The notes under the pieces: model-generated | The model's database searches: none | What the model was told of the DNA's origin: nothing | Seen by the model: only the letters and a program-made list of their open reading frames with translations | NCBI RefSeq assembly: GCF_000309385.1 | Contig: NZ_JH976538.1 | Span: forward strand, 47,768-111,767 | Length of the DNA: 64,000 bases | Direction: 5' to 3' | Source of the DNA: Nodosilinea nodulosa PCC 7104 | Lineage (GTDB): Bacteria; Cyanobacteriota; Cyanobacteriia; Phormidesmidales; Phormidesmidaceae | Program-made: the position numbers and the translations under genes | Shown: one piece after another, positions 43,973-55,394 of the stretch | How the letters are laid out: every line of letters starts with the position of its first letter | Numbering within the stretch: position 1 is the first letter of the stretch

Positions 43973-46900
43973 TTAGCCAGCTGCGATCGCCCCTAATGCC
44001 TGCAAAGTTGCTTTTTGCGCTGCCGTGATTCCCGTGACCTCGGTAATGTTCATGCCTTCGTAGGGTCGGTCAGTTCTGAGGGTTTTCAGGCATTCGCCCG
44101 TGTTGATATTCCATAGCCGGATCGTTTCATCGGTGCTGCCGCTGGCCAGTAGTTGATTGAAGGGTGATTCTTCAGCGTCATCGGTTGCAATCTGATCGTC
44201 GGCAGGGCTAAAGGCAATGGACCGCACCCAGCCCGTATGGCCAGGCATGGTTCGCAATACTTGGCCGGTTTCGATATCCCAAAGCTTAATAGTCTGATCA
44301 TAGCTACCGGTGGCTAAATACTGACCAGTTGCGTCAAAGGCAATGGAGGAAACCGAGCTATTGTGCTCTTTGAGAATAGCTAGGGTTTCCCCGGTAGTAA
44401 TATCCCAAAGTCGGACGGTTTTATCTTCACTGCCACTGGCCAGAACCAGCCCCATTGAATGCGGCTGTGGCATAAAAGCTAGGGACCAAATCCAGCTGGT
44501 GTGGCCCGCTAAAATCGCTAATAGTTTGCCCGTCGCAACATCCCAGAGCCGGATAGTGGCATCATCGCTACCGCTGGCCAGAATTTGCTGATGGAGACTG
44601 CCTGCAAAGTGCTGGGGCGCAAAGGCCACCGTCATCACGTCCCCTTGATGTCCTTCTAGGGCATGGAGCAGTTGACCGGTCGCGGCATCCCAAAGGCAAA
44701 CGAGGTCATCTTCGCCGCTGCTGGCCACCAGATGACCACAGGGGCTAAAAGCTACAGCGCGCACTCGGTCGGTGTGTCGGTCTAAATGGTGCAGCCGTTG
44801 ACCGGTGGCGACATCCCAAAGGCACAGGGTATGGTCATGGCTACCGGTGACCAATCGCTGCCCGGTGGGGCTCTGACCCGCTGAACGGTTGGCCCCTGTC
44901 CGGGGGTCGTAGGCCAAGCCTCGAACCCAATCGGTATGCCCAGAGAGGGTTTGAGAGATTTTCCCGGTTGCCACATCCCAGATCCGTACCCGGTGGTCGT
45001 GTCCACCGCTAGCTAGGGTAAATCTGGCACTAGGCGAGACCCCTGGGGCAAAGGCAACGCTCTGTACACCACAGGTATGCCCCCGCAAAACCTTGATCAT
45101 TTGCCCGGTGGCGGCATCCCAGAGCCGCACGGTTTGGTCGTAGCTACCGCTGGCTAGGGTTTGATCATCGGGGCTAAAGGCAATGGAGGTAACGGGTTTG
45201 CTGTGCCCTGATAGGACTCTTAATAGCTGACCGGTTTCACTATGCCACAGCCGAATGGTTTGATCCTCACTGCTACTGGCCAGGACACAGCTCGATTGCT
45301 CGGTTCGGATGGTTGATTTTTGGGTTAGCGGGTCTGGCAGAGGTCGAGATGCAAAGGCAACGGCCAGCACTCGACCACTGTGGCTGAGGCTGTTTAACAA
45401 ATGCCCGGTGGGCATACTCCAAAGCCGAATGGTGTAATCGTGGCTGCCACTGGACAGGATCTGACCATCGGGGCTAAAGGCCACTGAACTCACCGCCTGC
45501 TGATGCCCTTCTAAAACAGCCAGGCATTCGCCGGTACTTACAGCCCATAACCGGATGGTTTGGTCTTCGCTACCGCTGGCTAACCACTGGCCGTCAGGGC
45601 TGAAGCAGATGCAGCAGACTCGACTTCTATGCCCCTGTAGCGTAGCTAAGAGTTTACCAGTCGCGGACTCCCAGAGGCGCAGGGTGCGATCGTCACTACA
45701 ACTGGCCAGGAGAGTGCCATCGGGGCTAAAAGTAACCGCCCAAACCCAGTCGGTATGGGCTTGCAGAACGTGAGAACAGGCCCCCGTCAAACGGTTCCAC
45801 AGGCGAATCGTTTGATCTTCGCTACAGCTGGCCAGGGTTTTACTGTCTGGGCTAAAGGCCACCGACCAAACCCAGTTACCATGCCCTTTTAGCGTCAATA
45901 GGGGCTGTCCTGTGGGGAGATCCCAGAGATAAATTTGACCGTTTGTGTCGGCGGTGGCCAAGCATTGGCCATCGGGGCTAAAGGCAACAGAGAGCGCGCT
46001 TTCAAGCGTTTGGGTAAAAATAGTTTTGCTCAAATCGGCGTTTTGAAAATTGACTTGGCGTAGATGAATCTGTTGCAGATAGCCGTGCCAAATTTTTAAA
46101 CCAGAAAAGTCATAGCCGGTTAGATCAAGGTTGAGATGGCAGCAGAGATTGATCAGGTTTCCTCCGCCGTAATTAGTGGCGGGACGATGCAGGAATTGCA
46201 GAAGTTGCAGGATTTCTCTCAGGTGAGCTTCTAATGTCTGGGGAGAGTTGAGTTCGGCCTGCAGCCGCCCACTAATGACCCCTAATATCAATCGTGCTTG
46301 ACTGACTCGAATATAGGCTTTGACCGTTGTCTTAATCAGCGCAACTTCGTTAAATAGGGTTAACTGTTTTGTCAGTAATTCCGCAACAATTTCGTTAACT
46401 AAGCGATTAGTTACATATTCCATGACTACGGGCTGCTGGGTGTAGTATCCCGACTTACGCTCAATTAGCGATCGCCCGCTCAAGGATTCGAGGGCTGTGA
46501 GCAAACTCGCCCGCGATACCGTCGGCATGATATCGTCTTCCAGTTCGGCAATCGTTGTCCAGTCTCGGTTAATCGCCAGCCAGTACAGGATGATTTTCTC
46601 CAGGTCGGATAAGCGCTCAAACTGCTGGTCGAGCAGGCGGCGGAGCCCGTTAAACACCAGGGTATCTTGCTGGAGAAATAGCCCAATGTCACCGTCAAAT
46701 AAATCGCGAATTGAGGTGGCGACAATCTTTAGCGCCAGCGGATTGCACCGATAGCGATCGCCCAACTCCTGTTTCTGTAGCTCTGAGCCCCCTAATTTCA
46801 TCGCCTCAATTAACGCGGCTGATGTTTCTGGGGAGCCCATTAGGGGAAATACCCGCGTTGCCAGTTCTGCGCCCTCAAATCGAGCAATTTCGGCGGGTTT

Positions 46901-47677
46901 CTCACGACTGGTTAATATCAAACAGCTCTGATGCCGGGTTTCGGCCACGACGCGCAGCAGCTCAGCGTAGGCTTCGTAGCCGGGGCGATACTGCCCCGCC
47001 TGCTCACCGGCCTCTAGCAGCGTCTCCAGGTTGTCTAGCACAATCAGACAGCGATGATTGCGCAGGCAAGTAAGTAAGCTGCCCAAAGTCGCTTTAAGAT
47101 CCTGCTGCCCCGAGAGGAATGGCACCAATTCGGCCAGCAGGGTGTCTAGGGGTGGGGCGTTGCGCAGCGATCGCCAGATCACGTAGCTAAACTGATCCTG
47201 CACCTGTTCGGCGAGCTTAACCGACAGCGCCGTTTTGCCAATGCCGCCGATGCCTAGCAGGCAGACCAAGCGGCAGTAGTCTGGCCCGATCCACTGGCTG
47301 AGGGTGGTGAGTTCTGACCTGCGTCCGTAGAATAACGAGACATCCAGCGCCTCTCCCCAGTCTTGGGCGATGGCCTGTACGGACCGAGGCTCGGCTGCTG
47401 TTGCCTCTGGCTGGGTGTAATCCTGCTCGGTAAGGCAGAGGTGGAAGGTGCGAAAGAGGCTTTCTAAGGATTGGCGGTCAACGGCGGTAGTACCATTGCG
47501 TATCCGCCCTAAAGAGCGGACGCTGAGCCCAGTTAGATCGCTCAGCTGCTCTAAGGTGTAGGCATGTCCGCCATTTTTAGCGATCGCCAACTGCTCTTGA
47601 GCCTCGTGCAGCCGCTGCAACCCCCAGGCAGAGAGAGCGACACTTCGGCGTTTGCGCTTTTGCGTAGATTTAGCCAT
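43973..47677 (-). CDS. HTH - NB-ARC STAND - WD40 protein (paralogue 1)
   Basis: 1234 residues. A basic N-terminus and XRE-like HTH (about 38-85, [20 protein letters not shown]) are followed by an NB-ARC ATPase with Walker A GIGGIGKT (142-149) and Walker [11 protein letters not shown] helical arm, a pentapeptide-like linker ([11 protein letters not shown]), 14 WD40 repeats and the conserved tail (RPYEGMNIT...ALGAI) follow. No cyclase or protease domain is present, so the output may be DNA binding through the HTH or recruitment of partners. It is divergent from the APC permease gene. Confidence 0.9.
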   Translation of the reverse strand: MAKSTQKRKRRSVALSAWGLQRLHEAQEQLAIAKNGGHAYTLEQLSDLTGLSVRSLGRIRNGTTAVDRQSLESLFRTFHLCLTEQDYTQPEATAAEPRSVQAIAQDWGEALDVSLFYGRRSELTTLSQWIGPDYCRLVCLLGIGGIGKTALSVKLAEQVQDQFSYVIWRSLRNAPPLDTLLAELVPFLSGQQDLKATLGSLLTCLRNHRCLIVLDNLETLLEAGEQAGQYRPGYEAYAELLRVVAETRHQSCLILTSREKPAEIARFEGAELATRVFPLMGSPETSAALIEAMKLGGSELQKQELGDRYRCNPLALKIVATSIRDLFDGDIGLFLQQDTLVFNGLRRLLDQQFERLSDLEKIILYWLAINRDWTTIAELEDDIMPTVSRASLLTALESLSGRSLIERKSGYYTQQPVVMEYVTNRLVNEIVAELLTKQLTLFNEVALIKTTVKAYIRVSQARLILGVISGRLQAELNSPQTLEAHLREILQLLQFLHRPATNYGGGNLINLCCHLNLDLTGYDFSGLKIWHGYLQQIHLRQVNFQNADLSKTIFTQTLESALSVAFSPDGQCLATADTNGQIYLWDLPTGQPLLTLKGHGNWVWSVAFSPDSKTLASCSEDQTIRLWNRLTGACSHVLQAHTDWVWAVTFSPDGTLLASCSDDRTLRLWESATGKLLATLQGHRSRVCCICFSPDGQWLASGSEDQTIRLWAVSTGECLAVLEGHQQAVSSVAFSPDGQILSSGSHDYTIRLWSMPTGHLLNSLSHSGRVLAVAFASRPLPDPLTQKSTIRTEQSSCVLASSSEDQTIRLWHSETGQLLRVLSGHSKPVTSIAFSPDDQTLASGSYDQTVRLWDAATGQMIKVLRGHTCGVQSVAFAPGVSPSARFTLASGGHDHRVRIWDVATGKISQTLSGHTDWVRGLAYDPRTGANRSAGQSPTGQRLVTGSHDHTLCLWDVATGQRLHHLDRHTDRVRAVAFSPCGHLVASSGEDDLVCLWDAATGQLLHALEGHQGDVMTVAFAPQHFAGSLHQQILASGSDDATIRLWDVATGKLLAILAGHTSWIWSLAFMPQPHSMGLVLASGSEDKTVRLWDITTGETLAILKEHNSSVSSIAFDATGQYLATGSYDQTIKLWDIETGQVLRTMPGHTGWVRSIAFSPADDQIATDDAEESPFNQLLASGSTDETIRLWNINTGECLKTLRTDRPYEGMNITEVTGITAAQKATLQALGAIAAG

Positions 47678-47935
47678 TCCCTATCACGCTGCTTCGCGTC
47701 AGAGCGCACCTCTTTAATTCCCAAGTGTAATTTAAGAGTGATAGAACCTGTGATCATCCCTATTCAATTCGCTAAACTAATTCCTCGCCTCTCCAATATT
47801 TTCTCAATGTGAAATATTAACATCAGAGAAACAGTACCCTTGAGAGTACTATTCGACTACTGTACGGCAAGGCATAATAAAAACGCCGCCGCTTTTTAAT
47901 TAAGAATTGTAGCGATCGCTCGACTCAGGTAAAAG

Positions 47936-49372
47936 ATGCCGACTTTAGACGTATCCCGAGATTCTCCAGCACTGCGGCGAAATACCTTGCGCCTGCCTCA
48001 GCTAATTGTGATGGCCGTTGCCGCCATGGCTCCGGTGGGCTGTATTCTTTTTAACACGATTCCGCAGGCTGGGCTGGTCGGTGCAGCAATGCCGCTCTGC
48101 TACGTAATTGGATTTGGCGTAATTCTGTTGATTGCGCCTCAAATTGGCGAAATGGCGATGGAGTTTCCGGCCAGCGGATCATGCTATACGTTTGTAGCTC
48201 AAGGCCTGGGGGCGAGTTGGGGCTTTATGGCGGGATGGTTGGGCTTAGTCTTTTATGGCATCTCAATCCCATTCATCATAGTGTTAGTTAGCACAAATAT
48301 TCAGGACTTGGTGCAGCGGTTGGGACTGCAAATTGATTGGACGCTCTGGTACGTTCTTGTGACTGTAATCGTTGGGAGAATATGTTACCGTGGCGCTCTT
48401 TTCTCTTTGCAAACGGACTTTGTATTTCTAATTTTTGAACTGGGGGTTTGCCTAGTCTTAGCGTTCGTAGTCTTGCTCCAGCTTGGGCAGGCCGGGCAAC
48501 TGACGCTTACTCCCCTGACCTTGGGAGGGCTGCCGCAGCATAGCAACCCGTTTCTGGGCACCATTTTAGCCATTCTTGGTTTCTTAGGGTTTGAGTCGGT
48601 CACGACGCTGAGTGAGGAAGCTAAGAAACCGCGTCAGACAATTCCCCAGGCCATGTTTGTGGCGCTAATGCTGGTGGGAGCATTCTATTTGCTGATGTCC
48701 TATGTGGCGGTGCTGGGGTATGGAATAGAAAATATGACGGCATTTGCTCAAGATGCCGCTCCGTTTGACGCCATCGCTCGGCGATTTTTGGGCAATGGGT
48801 TTGCGCTGCTGATCGATCTGGCTGCGATTATGGCGGGCTATGCGGGTACGGTTGCCTTTACCAACGGTGCCGCCAGACTTCTCTATGCGATTAGCCGAGA
48901 AGGTCTGCTGCCCGAGTGGTTGAGTCGGATTCATCCGGTACATCACACACCAGCGAACGCGATTTTGGGATTACAGGCAATGGCTTTGGTGATAGGACTG
49001 GGATTGGGACATGTCTGGACGCCCATCCAGGCCATCGGCTTTTTTGGCACGCTGCTAACCCTGGCTGTGCTGCTGATCTATGCCCTGGTTAGCTTGGCTT
49101 GCTTTCGATACTTTAAAGTGAAACGTCCCGATCGCTGGCATGGATTCAGGCATGGTCTATTGCCGGCATGCTCAGTCCTGGCCATTGGGGTGGTCATAGC
49201 TGGAACCCTGTATCCTCTGCCGCCGGTGCCCCATCGATTTGCGCCTGTGGCGATTGGCATTTGGCTGCTAGTAGGCGTTGGAATACTGCGGTTTTTGCAG
49301 GTTTACCGCCCTAAGGAACTGCGTCAAGCCGGACGGCAATTTTTGGCCAATGGAACAGAGGCTAATTACTAA
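47936..49372 (+). CDS. APC-superfamily amino acid permease
   Basis: 478 residues with about twelve hydrophobic helices. The APC signature regions are visible: LRLPQLIVMAVAAMAPVG near the N-terminus, GFLGFESVTTLSEEAKKPRQ (about 218-237) and the YAISREGLLP loop (about 320-330). It is expected to import an amino acid or polyamine in exchange or with protons; the substrate cannot be told from sequence. It sits between two paralogous STAND genes, an unusual place for a transporter. AGGTAAAAG precedes the ATG. Confidence 0.9.
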   Translation: MPTLDVSRDSPALRRNTLRLPQLIVMAVAAMAPVGCILFNTIPQAGLVGAAMPLCYVIGFGVILLIAPQIGEMAMEFPASGSCYTFVAQGLGASWGFMAGWLGLVFYGISIPFIIVLVSTNIQDLVQRLGLQIDWTLWYVLVTVIVGRICYRGALFSLQTDFVFLIFELGVCLVLAFVVLLQLGQAGQLTLTPLTLGGLPQHSNPFLGTILAILGFLGFESVTTLSEEAKKPRQTIPQAMFVALMLVGAFYLLMSYVAVLGYGIENMTAFAQDAAPFDAIARRFLGNGFALLIDLAAIMAGYAGTVAFTNGAARLLYAISREGLLPEWLSRIHPVHHTPANAILGLQAMALVIGLGLGHVWTPIQAIGFFGTLLTLAVLLIYALVSLACFRYFKVKRPDRWHGFRHGLLPACSVLAIGVVIAGTLYPLPPVPHRFAPVAIGIWLLVGVGILRFLQVYRPKELRQAGRQFLANGTEANY

Positions 49373-49446
49373 GATGCCTAGTAGACTGCGGCACAAGTGT
49401 GACGACTACTGTCAATCGCGAGGGAGCAGGGGAGCTAGGGAGCTGG

Positions 49447-49579
49447 TTGACTGACAAAACCCTTGAAACCCTTATGCCGTCGTAGGTTGGGTTGAGCTGG
49501 CGAAACCCAACAAAACCCTTACTGATGTTGGGTTTCGCTTCGCTCAACACCAACCTACATCAGAACTTTTGTCAGTCAA
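49447..49579. repeat. nested inverted-repeat (MITE-like) element
   Basis: The outer ends TTGACTGACAAAA (49447-49459) and TTTTGTCAGTCAA (49567-49579) are perfect inverted repeats. Inside, GTAGGTTGGGTTGAGC with CGAAACCCAACA pairs with TGTTGGGTTTCGC with GCTCAACACCAACCTAC, a long near-perfect hairpin common in cyanobacterial genomes. GCTAGGGAGC occurs on both sides close to the ends. It contains no ORF and sits between convergent genes. Confidence 0.65.
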
Positions 49580-49652
49580 TCAGGCTAGGGAGCCAAGCGA
49601 GCTGAAATAGTCGGCATAGTTCAGCCTTCGAGTACTAGACCCCAACTTATAA

Positions 49653-52600
49653 TTATCCTGAACTGAGGTTAGGTCGGCCAACGATCGCCCCTAGCGTCTG
49701 TAAGGTTGCGGTTTGGGCTTCTGTCATGCCGGTCACTCCGGTAATATTCATACCTTCATAGGGACGATTGGCTGTGAGGGTTTTAAGGCAGCTACCCGTA
49801 TTGATATCCCACAGTTTGATGGTTTCATCAACACCACCGCTAGCCAGAATCCAGCCGCGATTTTCGGCTCCATGCTGTGCCACCGGACACCAGGCCACCG
49901 ACCAAACCTGGTTCGTATGCCCCTCTAGAACGTTCAAACAGTCTCCCGTGCGGACATCCCAGAGCTGAACAGTTTGACCGTCAGAGCCACTGGCAAGGAT
50001 CTGACTATCGGGACTCCAGGCTACCGCTCTGACCATATTGTGATGCCCCTTTAAAGCATTCAGGCATTCGCCCGTGCGGGCATCCCAGAGCCGAATGGTT
50101 TGATCGGAGGAAGCACTGGCCAGCAGTTGACCATCAGGACTCCAGGCCACGGCTTCAACCCAGTAGGTATGTCCCTGCAGCACCTGTAAGCATTTGCCCG
50201 TGCGGCTATCCCAAAGCCGAATAGTTTGGTCGTAGGACGCGCTAGCCAGCGTGTTGCCATCGGGACTCCAGGCTAATCCCCAAATCCAATTGTGATGCCC
50301 CTGCAAAATTCTTATGCAGTTTCCTTGTTTGACATCCCATACACGAATGCTCAGATCGCCCGACCCGCTCGCCAGAAATTGGCTGTCAGGGCTCCAGGCC
50401 ACAGCCCAGACCCAGGCGGTATGTCCTTGCAAGGTTTTTAGGCATTCGCCACTGTCGGGATGCCAGAGCCGTATGGTGCGGTCGTCTGAGCCGCTAGCCA
50501 AGGTGTCGCCATCGGGGCTCCAGGCCAACCCCCAAACCCAACAGCTATGCCCCTGCAATCTTTTCAAACATTTCCCCGTATCAGGCTCCCACAGCCGAAT
50601 ACTATGATCGGCACTGCTGCTAGCCAACCTCTGACCAGCGGGACTCCAGACGACGGCCAGCACCGAATTACTGTAGCCCTGCAACGTTTTGAGCTGACGG
50701 CAATCCTGTGGCAGCGGGGCCAATTGGCTGCTCTGCATCTCCCAGAGCCGCACGGTTTGATCATGGGAACCGCTGGCGAGGATCTTGCCATCTGCACTCC
50801 AGTCTAAGGCCCAGACTGTAGCGCCATGTCCCTGTAGAGTTTTGAGGCAGCGATCGCTGTCAATATCCCAAATCGTAATGTTGCCATCTTCTCCAGCGCT
50901 AGCCAGTATCCCGCCATCGGGGTTCCAGGCAATTGAGAAGATGTCGGAGTGATTGCTTTGCAGCGTTTTGAGGCATTCACCTCTATTCACATCCCAGATC
51001 TTGACGCTGTGATCTTCACTGCCGCTGGCCAGCCGTTTTCCGTCAGGACTCCAGACCAGCGACCAAATCCCATTCGTGTGCCCAGATAAGACCTTGAGAC
51101 AGTCGCCCTGCCGATCCCAGAGTCGAATCGTTTGATCAAAGGAGGCGCTAGCCAGGATTTGACCGTCTGGGCTCCAGGCGATCGCCATGACCCAGTTCGC
51201 ATGTCCCCGTAAAATCTGGCCGCAGGTGTGGGCATGGGCATCCCAGATCCGAATCTCGTGGTCGTCTCCACCGCTCGCCAGAAACTGGCCTTCGGGGTGC
51301 CATGCCAGGGCTCTAATCGTCCCCTGATGTCCCTGCATGATGCCAGAGCAGCGTTCTGTATCGGTATTCCACAGTCTAATGCTGTGGTCTTCCCCTCCAC
51401 TGGCCAGCCCGCGACCGGCTGGACTCCAGGCTACCGCCCAAATCAACCCCGTATGCCCTCTCAGCATCCCTCTGGATTGCCCATCTGAAACTTGCCACAG
51501 GCAGATCACATTATTGCTGTCTCCAGTGGCCAAAAGCCGACTGTCGGGGCTAAATGCCAGGGCCAAAATGCTGCCAAACGGCTGAGTAAAGCTGGATTTT
51601 GACAGATCAGCATGGGAAAAATCGACCCCATGGAGGTTCACCTCCTGAAGATCGGCCTGCCAAATGCTGAGATATGAGAAGTCGTAGCCGCTCAGGTCTA
51701 CCTGGAGATAGCGCAATAGATTGAATAAATTGCCACCTGTATAGCCAGCTTGATTTGGATACTCGGTTTGCAGGCGATATAAAATCTGATTCAGCTGGTA
51801 AACAATGTCTTTTTGAGATCCCAGTTGGTTGATCAATCTGGCGGCCAGCGGCGCAACAATGACCCGAACCTGGCTGTCGCGGATGTAGTCTTTGCTCTGG
51901 ACTTTGACCAGCGCATGATTTTGTAGCAGAGCAGCAGGCGATCGCGGCGCGAGCGGCGAGCGATTGATAATCTCATCGCAGACCCGATCGATGAGCTGTT
52001 CGGTGATGTATTCCATCACCACGGGCTGCTGGGTATAGCGCCCAGCCTTGCGCTCAATTAGCGATCGCCCGTTCAGCGACTCTAGCGCCTCTAGTAACCT
52101 CGCCCGCGGCACCGCCGTAACGATGTCGTCCTCCAGTTCAGCAATCGCCGTCCAGTCTCGGTTAATGGCTAGCCAATACAGGATGGTTTGTTCCAGATCA
52201 GATAGGCGCTCAAACTGCTGGTCGAGCAGGCGGCGGAGTCCGTTGAAGACCAGGGTATCTTGCTGGAGAAACAGCCCAATCTCGCCGTCAAATAAATCGC
52301 GAATCGAGGTGGCGACAATCTTGAGCGCCAGCGGATTCCATCGGTAGCGATCGCCCAACTCCTGCTTCTGCGATGCTGAACCGGTTAGCCCCGTGGCACC
52401 CATTAGGGCCTGGGCCGCTTCGGGAGAGCCGTCCAGCGAGAGGGTTTGTACGATCAACTCACCCGCTTCTGGTTGACTGCATTTTTCTCGACTGGTCAGC
52501 ACCAGGCAGCTCTGATGCCGGGTTTCGGCCACGATGCGCAGCAGCTCAGCGTAGGCTTCGTAGCCGGGGCGATACTGCCCCGCCTGCTCACCAGTCTCGA

Positions 52601-53264
52601 GCAGCGTCTCCAGGTTGTCTAACACAATCAGACAGCGATGATTGCGCAGGCACTCCAGTAAGCTGCTCAGCGTAGCGCTAAGAGTCTGTTGCCCGGAGAG
52701 AAACGGCACCAGTTCAGCCAGCAGTGTGTCTAAGAATGGGGCGTTGCGCAGCGATCGCCAGATCACGTAGCTAAACTGATCCTGCACCTGTTCGGCGAGC
52801 TTGACCGACAGCGCCGTTTTGCCAATGCCGCCAATGCCCAGCAGACAGACCAAGCGGCACTGATCCTGGAGCACCCACTGGGTGAGGGTGGCCAGTTCGG
52901 TAGTGCGTCCGTAGAATATCGAAACATCGGGGGCGGTGCCCCAATCTTGGGCGATCGCCGGGGTGGGCTGTAGCGACGGCTTGGTGGCGATCCCAGGCTG
53001 AATATAATCCGTTTCGGTTAGGGTCAGGGCAAAAGCGCCAAAGTAGCTCGCGAGAGTTTGGCGATCAATAGCAACTTTGCGACTGTGCAGCCGACTGATG
53101 GAGCGAACGCTCAATGCAGTTCGTTCGCTTAATTCTTCCAGGGTGTAGGCATAGCCGCCATTGTCAGCGATCGCAAACTGCTCTTGAGCGGCCTGGAGCC
53201 GCTGCCAGCCGTAGGGTGACAGAACTACGCCCCGTTGCCTGGGTTGTTTGGCCGATTTACTCAT
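49653..53264 (-). CDS. HTH - NB-ARC STAND - WD40 protein (paralogue 2)
   Basis: 1203 residues with the same architecture as 43973-47677: HTH (about 38-85), Walker A GIGGIGKT (143-150), helical arm, pentapeptide-like linker ([11 protein letters not shown]), 14 WD40 repeats and the RPYEGMNIT tail. NB-ARC parts are nearly identical between the two, while the WD40 blades differ: here the blade strand is AWSPDG rather than AFSPDG. This suggests a shared output and different ligands. The N-terminal HTH has diverged more than the ATPase core. Confidence 0.9.
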   Translation of the reverse strand: MSKSAKQPRQRGVVLSPYGWQRLQAAQEQFAIADNGGYAYTLEELSERTALSVRSISRLHSRKVAIDRQTLASYFGAFALTLTETDYIQPGIATKPSLQPTPAIAQDWGTAPDVSIFYGRTTELATLTQWVLQDQCRLVCLLGIGGIGKTALSVKLAEQVQDQFSYVIWRSLRNAPFLDTLLAELVPFLSGQQTLSATLSSLLECLRNHRCLIVLDNLETLLETGEQAGQYRPGYEAYAELLRIVAETRHQSCLVLTSREKCSQPEAGELIVQTLSLDGSPEAAQALMGATGLTGSASQKQELGDRYRWNPLALKIVATSIRDLFDGEIGLFLQQDTLVFNGLRRLLDQQFERLSDLEQTILYWLAINRDWTAIAELEDDIVTAVPRARLLEALESLNGRSLIERKAGRYTQQPVVMEYITEQLIDRVCDEIINRSPLAPRSPAALLQNHALVKVQSKDYIRDSQVRVIVAPLAARLINQLGSQKDIVYQLNQILYRLQTEYPNQAGYTGGNLFNLLRYLQVDLSGYDFSYLSIWQADLQEVNLHGVDFSHADLSKSSFTQPFGSILALAFSPDSRLLATGDSNNVICLWQVSDGQSRGMLRGHTGLIWAVAWSPAGRGLASGGEDHSIRLWNTDTERCSGIMQGHQGTIRALAWHPEGQFLASGGDDHEIRIWDAHAHTCGQILRGHANWVMAIAWSPDGQILASASFDQTIRLWDRQGDCLKVLSGHTNGIWSLVWSPDGKRLASGSEDHSVKIWDVNRGECLKTLQSNHSDIFSIAWNPDGGILASAGEDGNITIWDIDSDRCLKTLQGHGATVWALDWSADGKILASGSHDQTVRLWEMQSSQLAPLPQDCRQLKTLQGYSNSVLAVVWSPAGQRLASSSADHSIRLWEPDTGKCLKRLQGHSCWVWGLAWSPDGDTLASGSDDRTIRLWHPDSGECLKTLQGHTAWVWAVAWSPDSQFLASGSGDLSIRVWDVKQGNCIRILQGHHNWIWGLAWSPDGNTLASASYDQTIRLWDSRTGKCLQVLQGHTYWVEAVAWSPDGQLLASASSDQTIRLWDARTGECLNALKGHHNMVRAVAWSPDSQILASGSDGQTVQLWDVRTGDCLNVLEGHTNQVWSVAWCPVAQHGAENRGWILASGGVDETIKLWDINTGSCLKTLTANRPYEGMNITGVTGMTEAQTATLQTLGAIVGRPNLSSG

Positions 53265-53627
53265 CGTGTCAATGCCGTCTAGGGGGCCATCCGTTGCAAA
53301 AGATATTTCCCTACAAAAAAGAAAACAAAAAAGCCAGCGTTGCCAGTTTGAGTTTGCGGAGATCGTTTAGGTATTACCCATCTGGGTACTTTTTTAGGGG
53401 CGTCTTTTTCGGCGGGTTGTACCTCTAAGGATTAGATTCATAAAGCAGCTTGGACATTAGTGTCCCTCAAACAAAGAGGTAGCGCTCAACGGTACAGATC
53501 TAAATGCCGTTCAGCTATGCCCCGCACGGGTACTTCTTACCCTTTTAAGCTTATCCCATAACTGGCCAACTGCCTGGGCAAAGCTCGATCCAGAATGTCT
53601 GGAAGCTTTGATTGAAAGGCCTTTCGG
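53265..53627. other. intergenic region upstream of paralogue 2
   Basis: No gene is supported. It holds an A-rich stretch (near 53314-53330) and the presumed promoter of the STAND gene. Confidence 0.4.
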
Positions 53628-53837
53628 GCTGTGGTTCTGATATTCCTCTAAAGCCAGCGTTAAGTGGCCAACTTAACTGGCCAACTGTCCTGGACGTTTT
53701 TTTCGGTTTAGGACAAGGTTGTTGGATGAGTACAGGGTTATGTTTCCAGCGCTAATCATCGCAAAGCAAAACCCAAACTGACTCAGCCCTCGTCACTTGT
53801 TCTAAGGATATTAGCCCCATGCTGCTTAAAGTTAGTT
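53628..53837 (+). repeat. ~210-bp direct repeat, copy 1
   Basis: Runs from GCTGTGGTTCTGATAT to CTGCTTAAAGTTAG and includes the 46-bp dispersed repeat (53653-53698). Copy 2 lies at 54306-54510. Copy 1 covers the upstream region and first codons of the 74-residue gene. Confidence 0.65.
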
Positions 53838-54043
53838 TACACAGGCTCAATGAACATATCAATGTTCTGTTTAAAAATCGGGAAGTTAAAGATTTAGGCC
53901 GTGAAGTTATAGATGAAGCGGTAGATCACAACAATCTCGCCAATGCTTTAGCTCTACAGACCTCTCACAAACCCCGGCTAGAAGCTCGCTGGATTAATGA
54001 GAATGGAAGATTGGTCTGCAAATGGCTGATTTGCGAAGACTAA
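53819..54043 (+). CDS. small protein of unknown function
   Basis: 74 residues, mixed charge, predicted alpha/beta (VSLHRLNEHINVLFKN ... RWINENGRLVCKWLICED). AAGGAT lies upstream of the ATG. The start region is duplicated at 54480-54510, where only the first codons survive. No family recognised. Confidence 0.55.
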   Translation: MLLKVSLHRLNEHINVLFKNREVKDLGREVIDEAVDHNNLANALALQTSHKPRLEARWINENGRLVCKWLICED

Positions 54044-54305
54044 GGGTAACTGTCTAAGCCTAGATCATGGTGGAGTCAGGAGTTTTCTAGGAGAGGGGAA
54101 TAGCCGCCTAGAATAAATATAAACCCTGCATAGGATGGGCAAAGCAACATGTGCTTATCATCTCATCACCAACCTAAATAGTGGTTATGAGAGGAGCCTT
54201 TGTCCATCCCATGTTTAATCACAATTGCCTACTTAACTGGCTATCTATCCGGATAAGCCTTAACTAGTAGTAATACTTGAAAGTCCTTCCTAAAAAGCCT
54301 TTTGC

Positions 54306-54510
54306 GCTGTGGTTCTGATATGTCTCTAAAGCCAGCGTTAAGTGGATAACTTGAATGGCCAACTGTCGTGGACATTTTCTGCGGCTTGGGACAAAGTTAT
54401 TGTAAGGGGTCAGTGTTACGTTATTAGTACATCGCAAAGCAAACTCGAAATGACCCTACACTCATCGCTTCAATCTAAGGGATATCAATCCTCAGACTGC
54501 TTAAAGTTAG
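54306..54510 (+). repeat. ~205-bp direct repeat, copy 2 (diverged)
   Basis: It shares blocks with 53628-53837: GCTGTGGTTCTGATAT, GCCAGCGTTAAGTGG, ATCGCAAAGCAAA and CTGCTTAAAGTTAG. The gene that follows copy 1 is lost here after a few codons. The region 54044-54305 has no gene. Confidence 0.6.
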
Positions 54511-54580
54511 CCTGCAAAAAATGAACCCAACAATACTTTTTTCCTGAAAAAAATTCTTTTTGAAATCACAGAAGTGCTGT

Positions 54581-55357
54581 ATGAAAACTCAATCTGTTCA
54601 AACGCCAAACCAAAATAATATCGCTAGAGTGGCTGCATTTATTTATGGCATCGTTTGTTACGCGATTTTCTTTGTCACCTTCTTGTACGCAGTCGGCTTT
54701 ATTGGCAATTTTGCAGTGCCAAAATCAATTGATTCTGCCTCTATTATTCCCCTGAGGCAAGCCCTTTTAGTGAACGTTGGACTACTGGGGTTTTTCGGTC
54801 TTCAGCACAGTTCAATGGCGCGACAGGAATTCAAGGCATGGTGGACTAGATTTGTTCCTACGTCGATTGAGCGCAGCACCTATGTCTTGTTCTCTAGTCT
54901 TTGTCTAGTTATGCTGTTTTACTTCTGGCAGCCATTGGGAATCACCATTTGGAATGTGGAAAATCCAATTGTTCGTAATCTCTTTTACGCTTGCTTTGGG
55001 TTTGGCTGGCTGCTCGTACTATTATCCACTTTTCTGATCCATCATTTTGACCTTTTTGGCTTGCGTCAGGTCTATCTCTACTTGCAGGGTAAGGATTACA
55101 CTGCGCTCAAATTTTCTACTCCTGTTCTTTACAATCATGTTCGTCATCCTCTGTACGTGGGCTGGCTCCTTGCATTCTGGTCAACTCCTACCATGACAGT
55201 TGCCCATCTTGTATTCGCCATTGTCACAACCACGTATATCTTGGTTGCTATTCAGCTAGAGGAACGGGATTTAATCAGCTTTCATGGAGAAGCCTATCTT
55301 GATTATCGTCGGCGTGTGCCGATGCTAATTCCATTTAGCCGCCGCCGAACAGACTAG
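54581..55357 (+). CDS. mddA: methanethiol S-methyltransferase-like membrane protein (MddA/NnrU family)
   Basis: 258 residues from ATG at 54581; a TTG seven codons earlier is less likely. It has about five membrane helices. Family marks are LLGFFGLQHSSMARQEFK, the SAM-binding YNHVRHPLYVGW and the C-terminal QLEERDLISFHGEAYLDYRR of isoprenylcysteine-methyltransferase-like enzymes. MddA methylates methanethiol to dimethyl sulfide. Related NnrU proteins differ in role, so the substrate is a family-based inference. Confidence 0.8.
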   Translation: MKTQSVQTPNQNNIARVAAFIYGIVCYAIFFVTFLYAVGFIGNFAVPKSIDSASIIPLRQALLVNVGLLGFFGLQHSSMARQEFKAWWTRFVPTSIERSTYVLFSSLCLVMLFYFWQPLGITIWNVENPIVRNLFYACFGFGWLLVLLSTFLIHHFDLFGLRQVYLYLQGKDYTALKFSTPVLYNHVRHPLYVGWLLAFWSTPTMTVAHLVFAIVTTTYILVAIQLEERDLISFHGEAYLDYRRRVPMLIPFSRRRTD

Positions 55358-55394
55358 GTTTCATTTCATTCAAATTTACATTAAGGAGATGATC

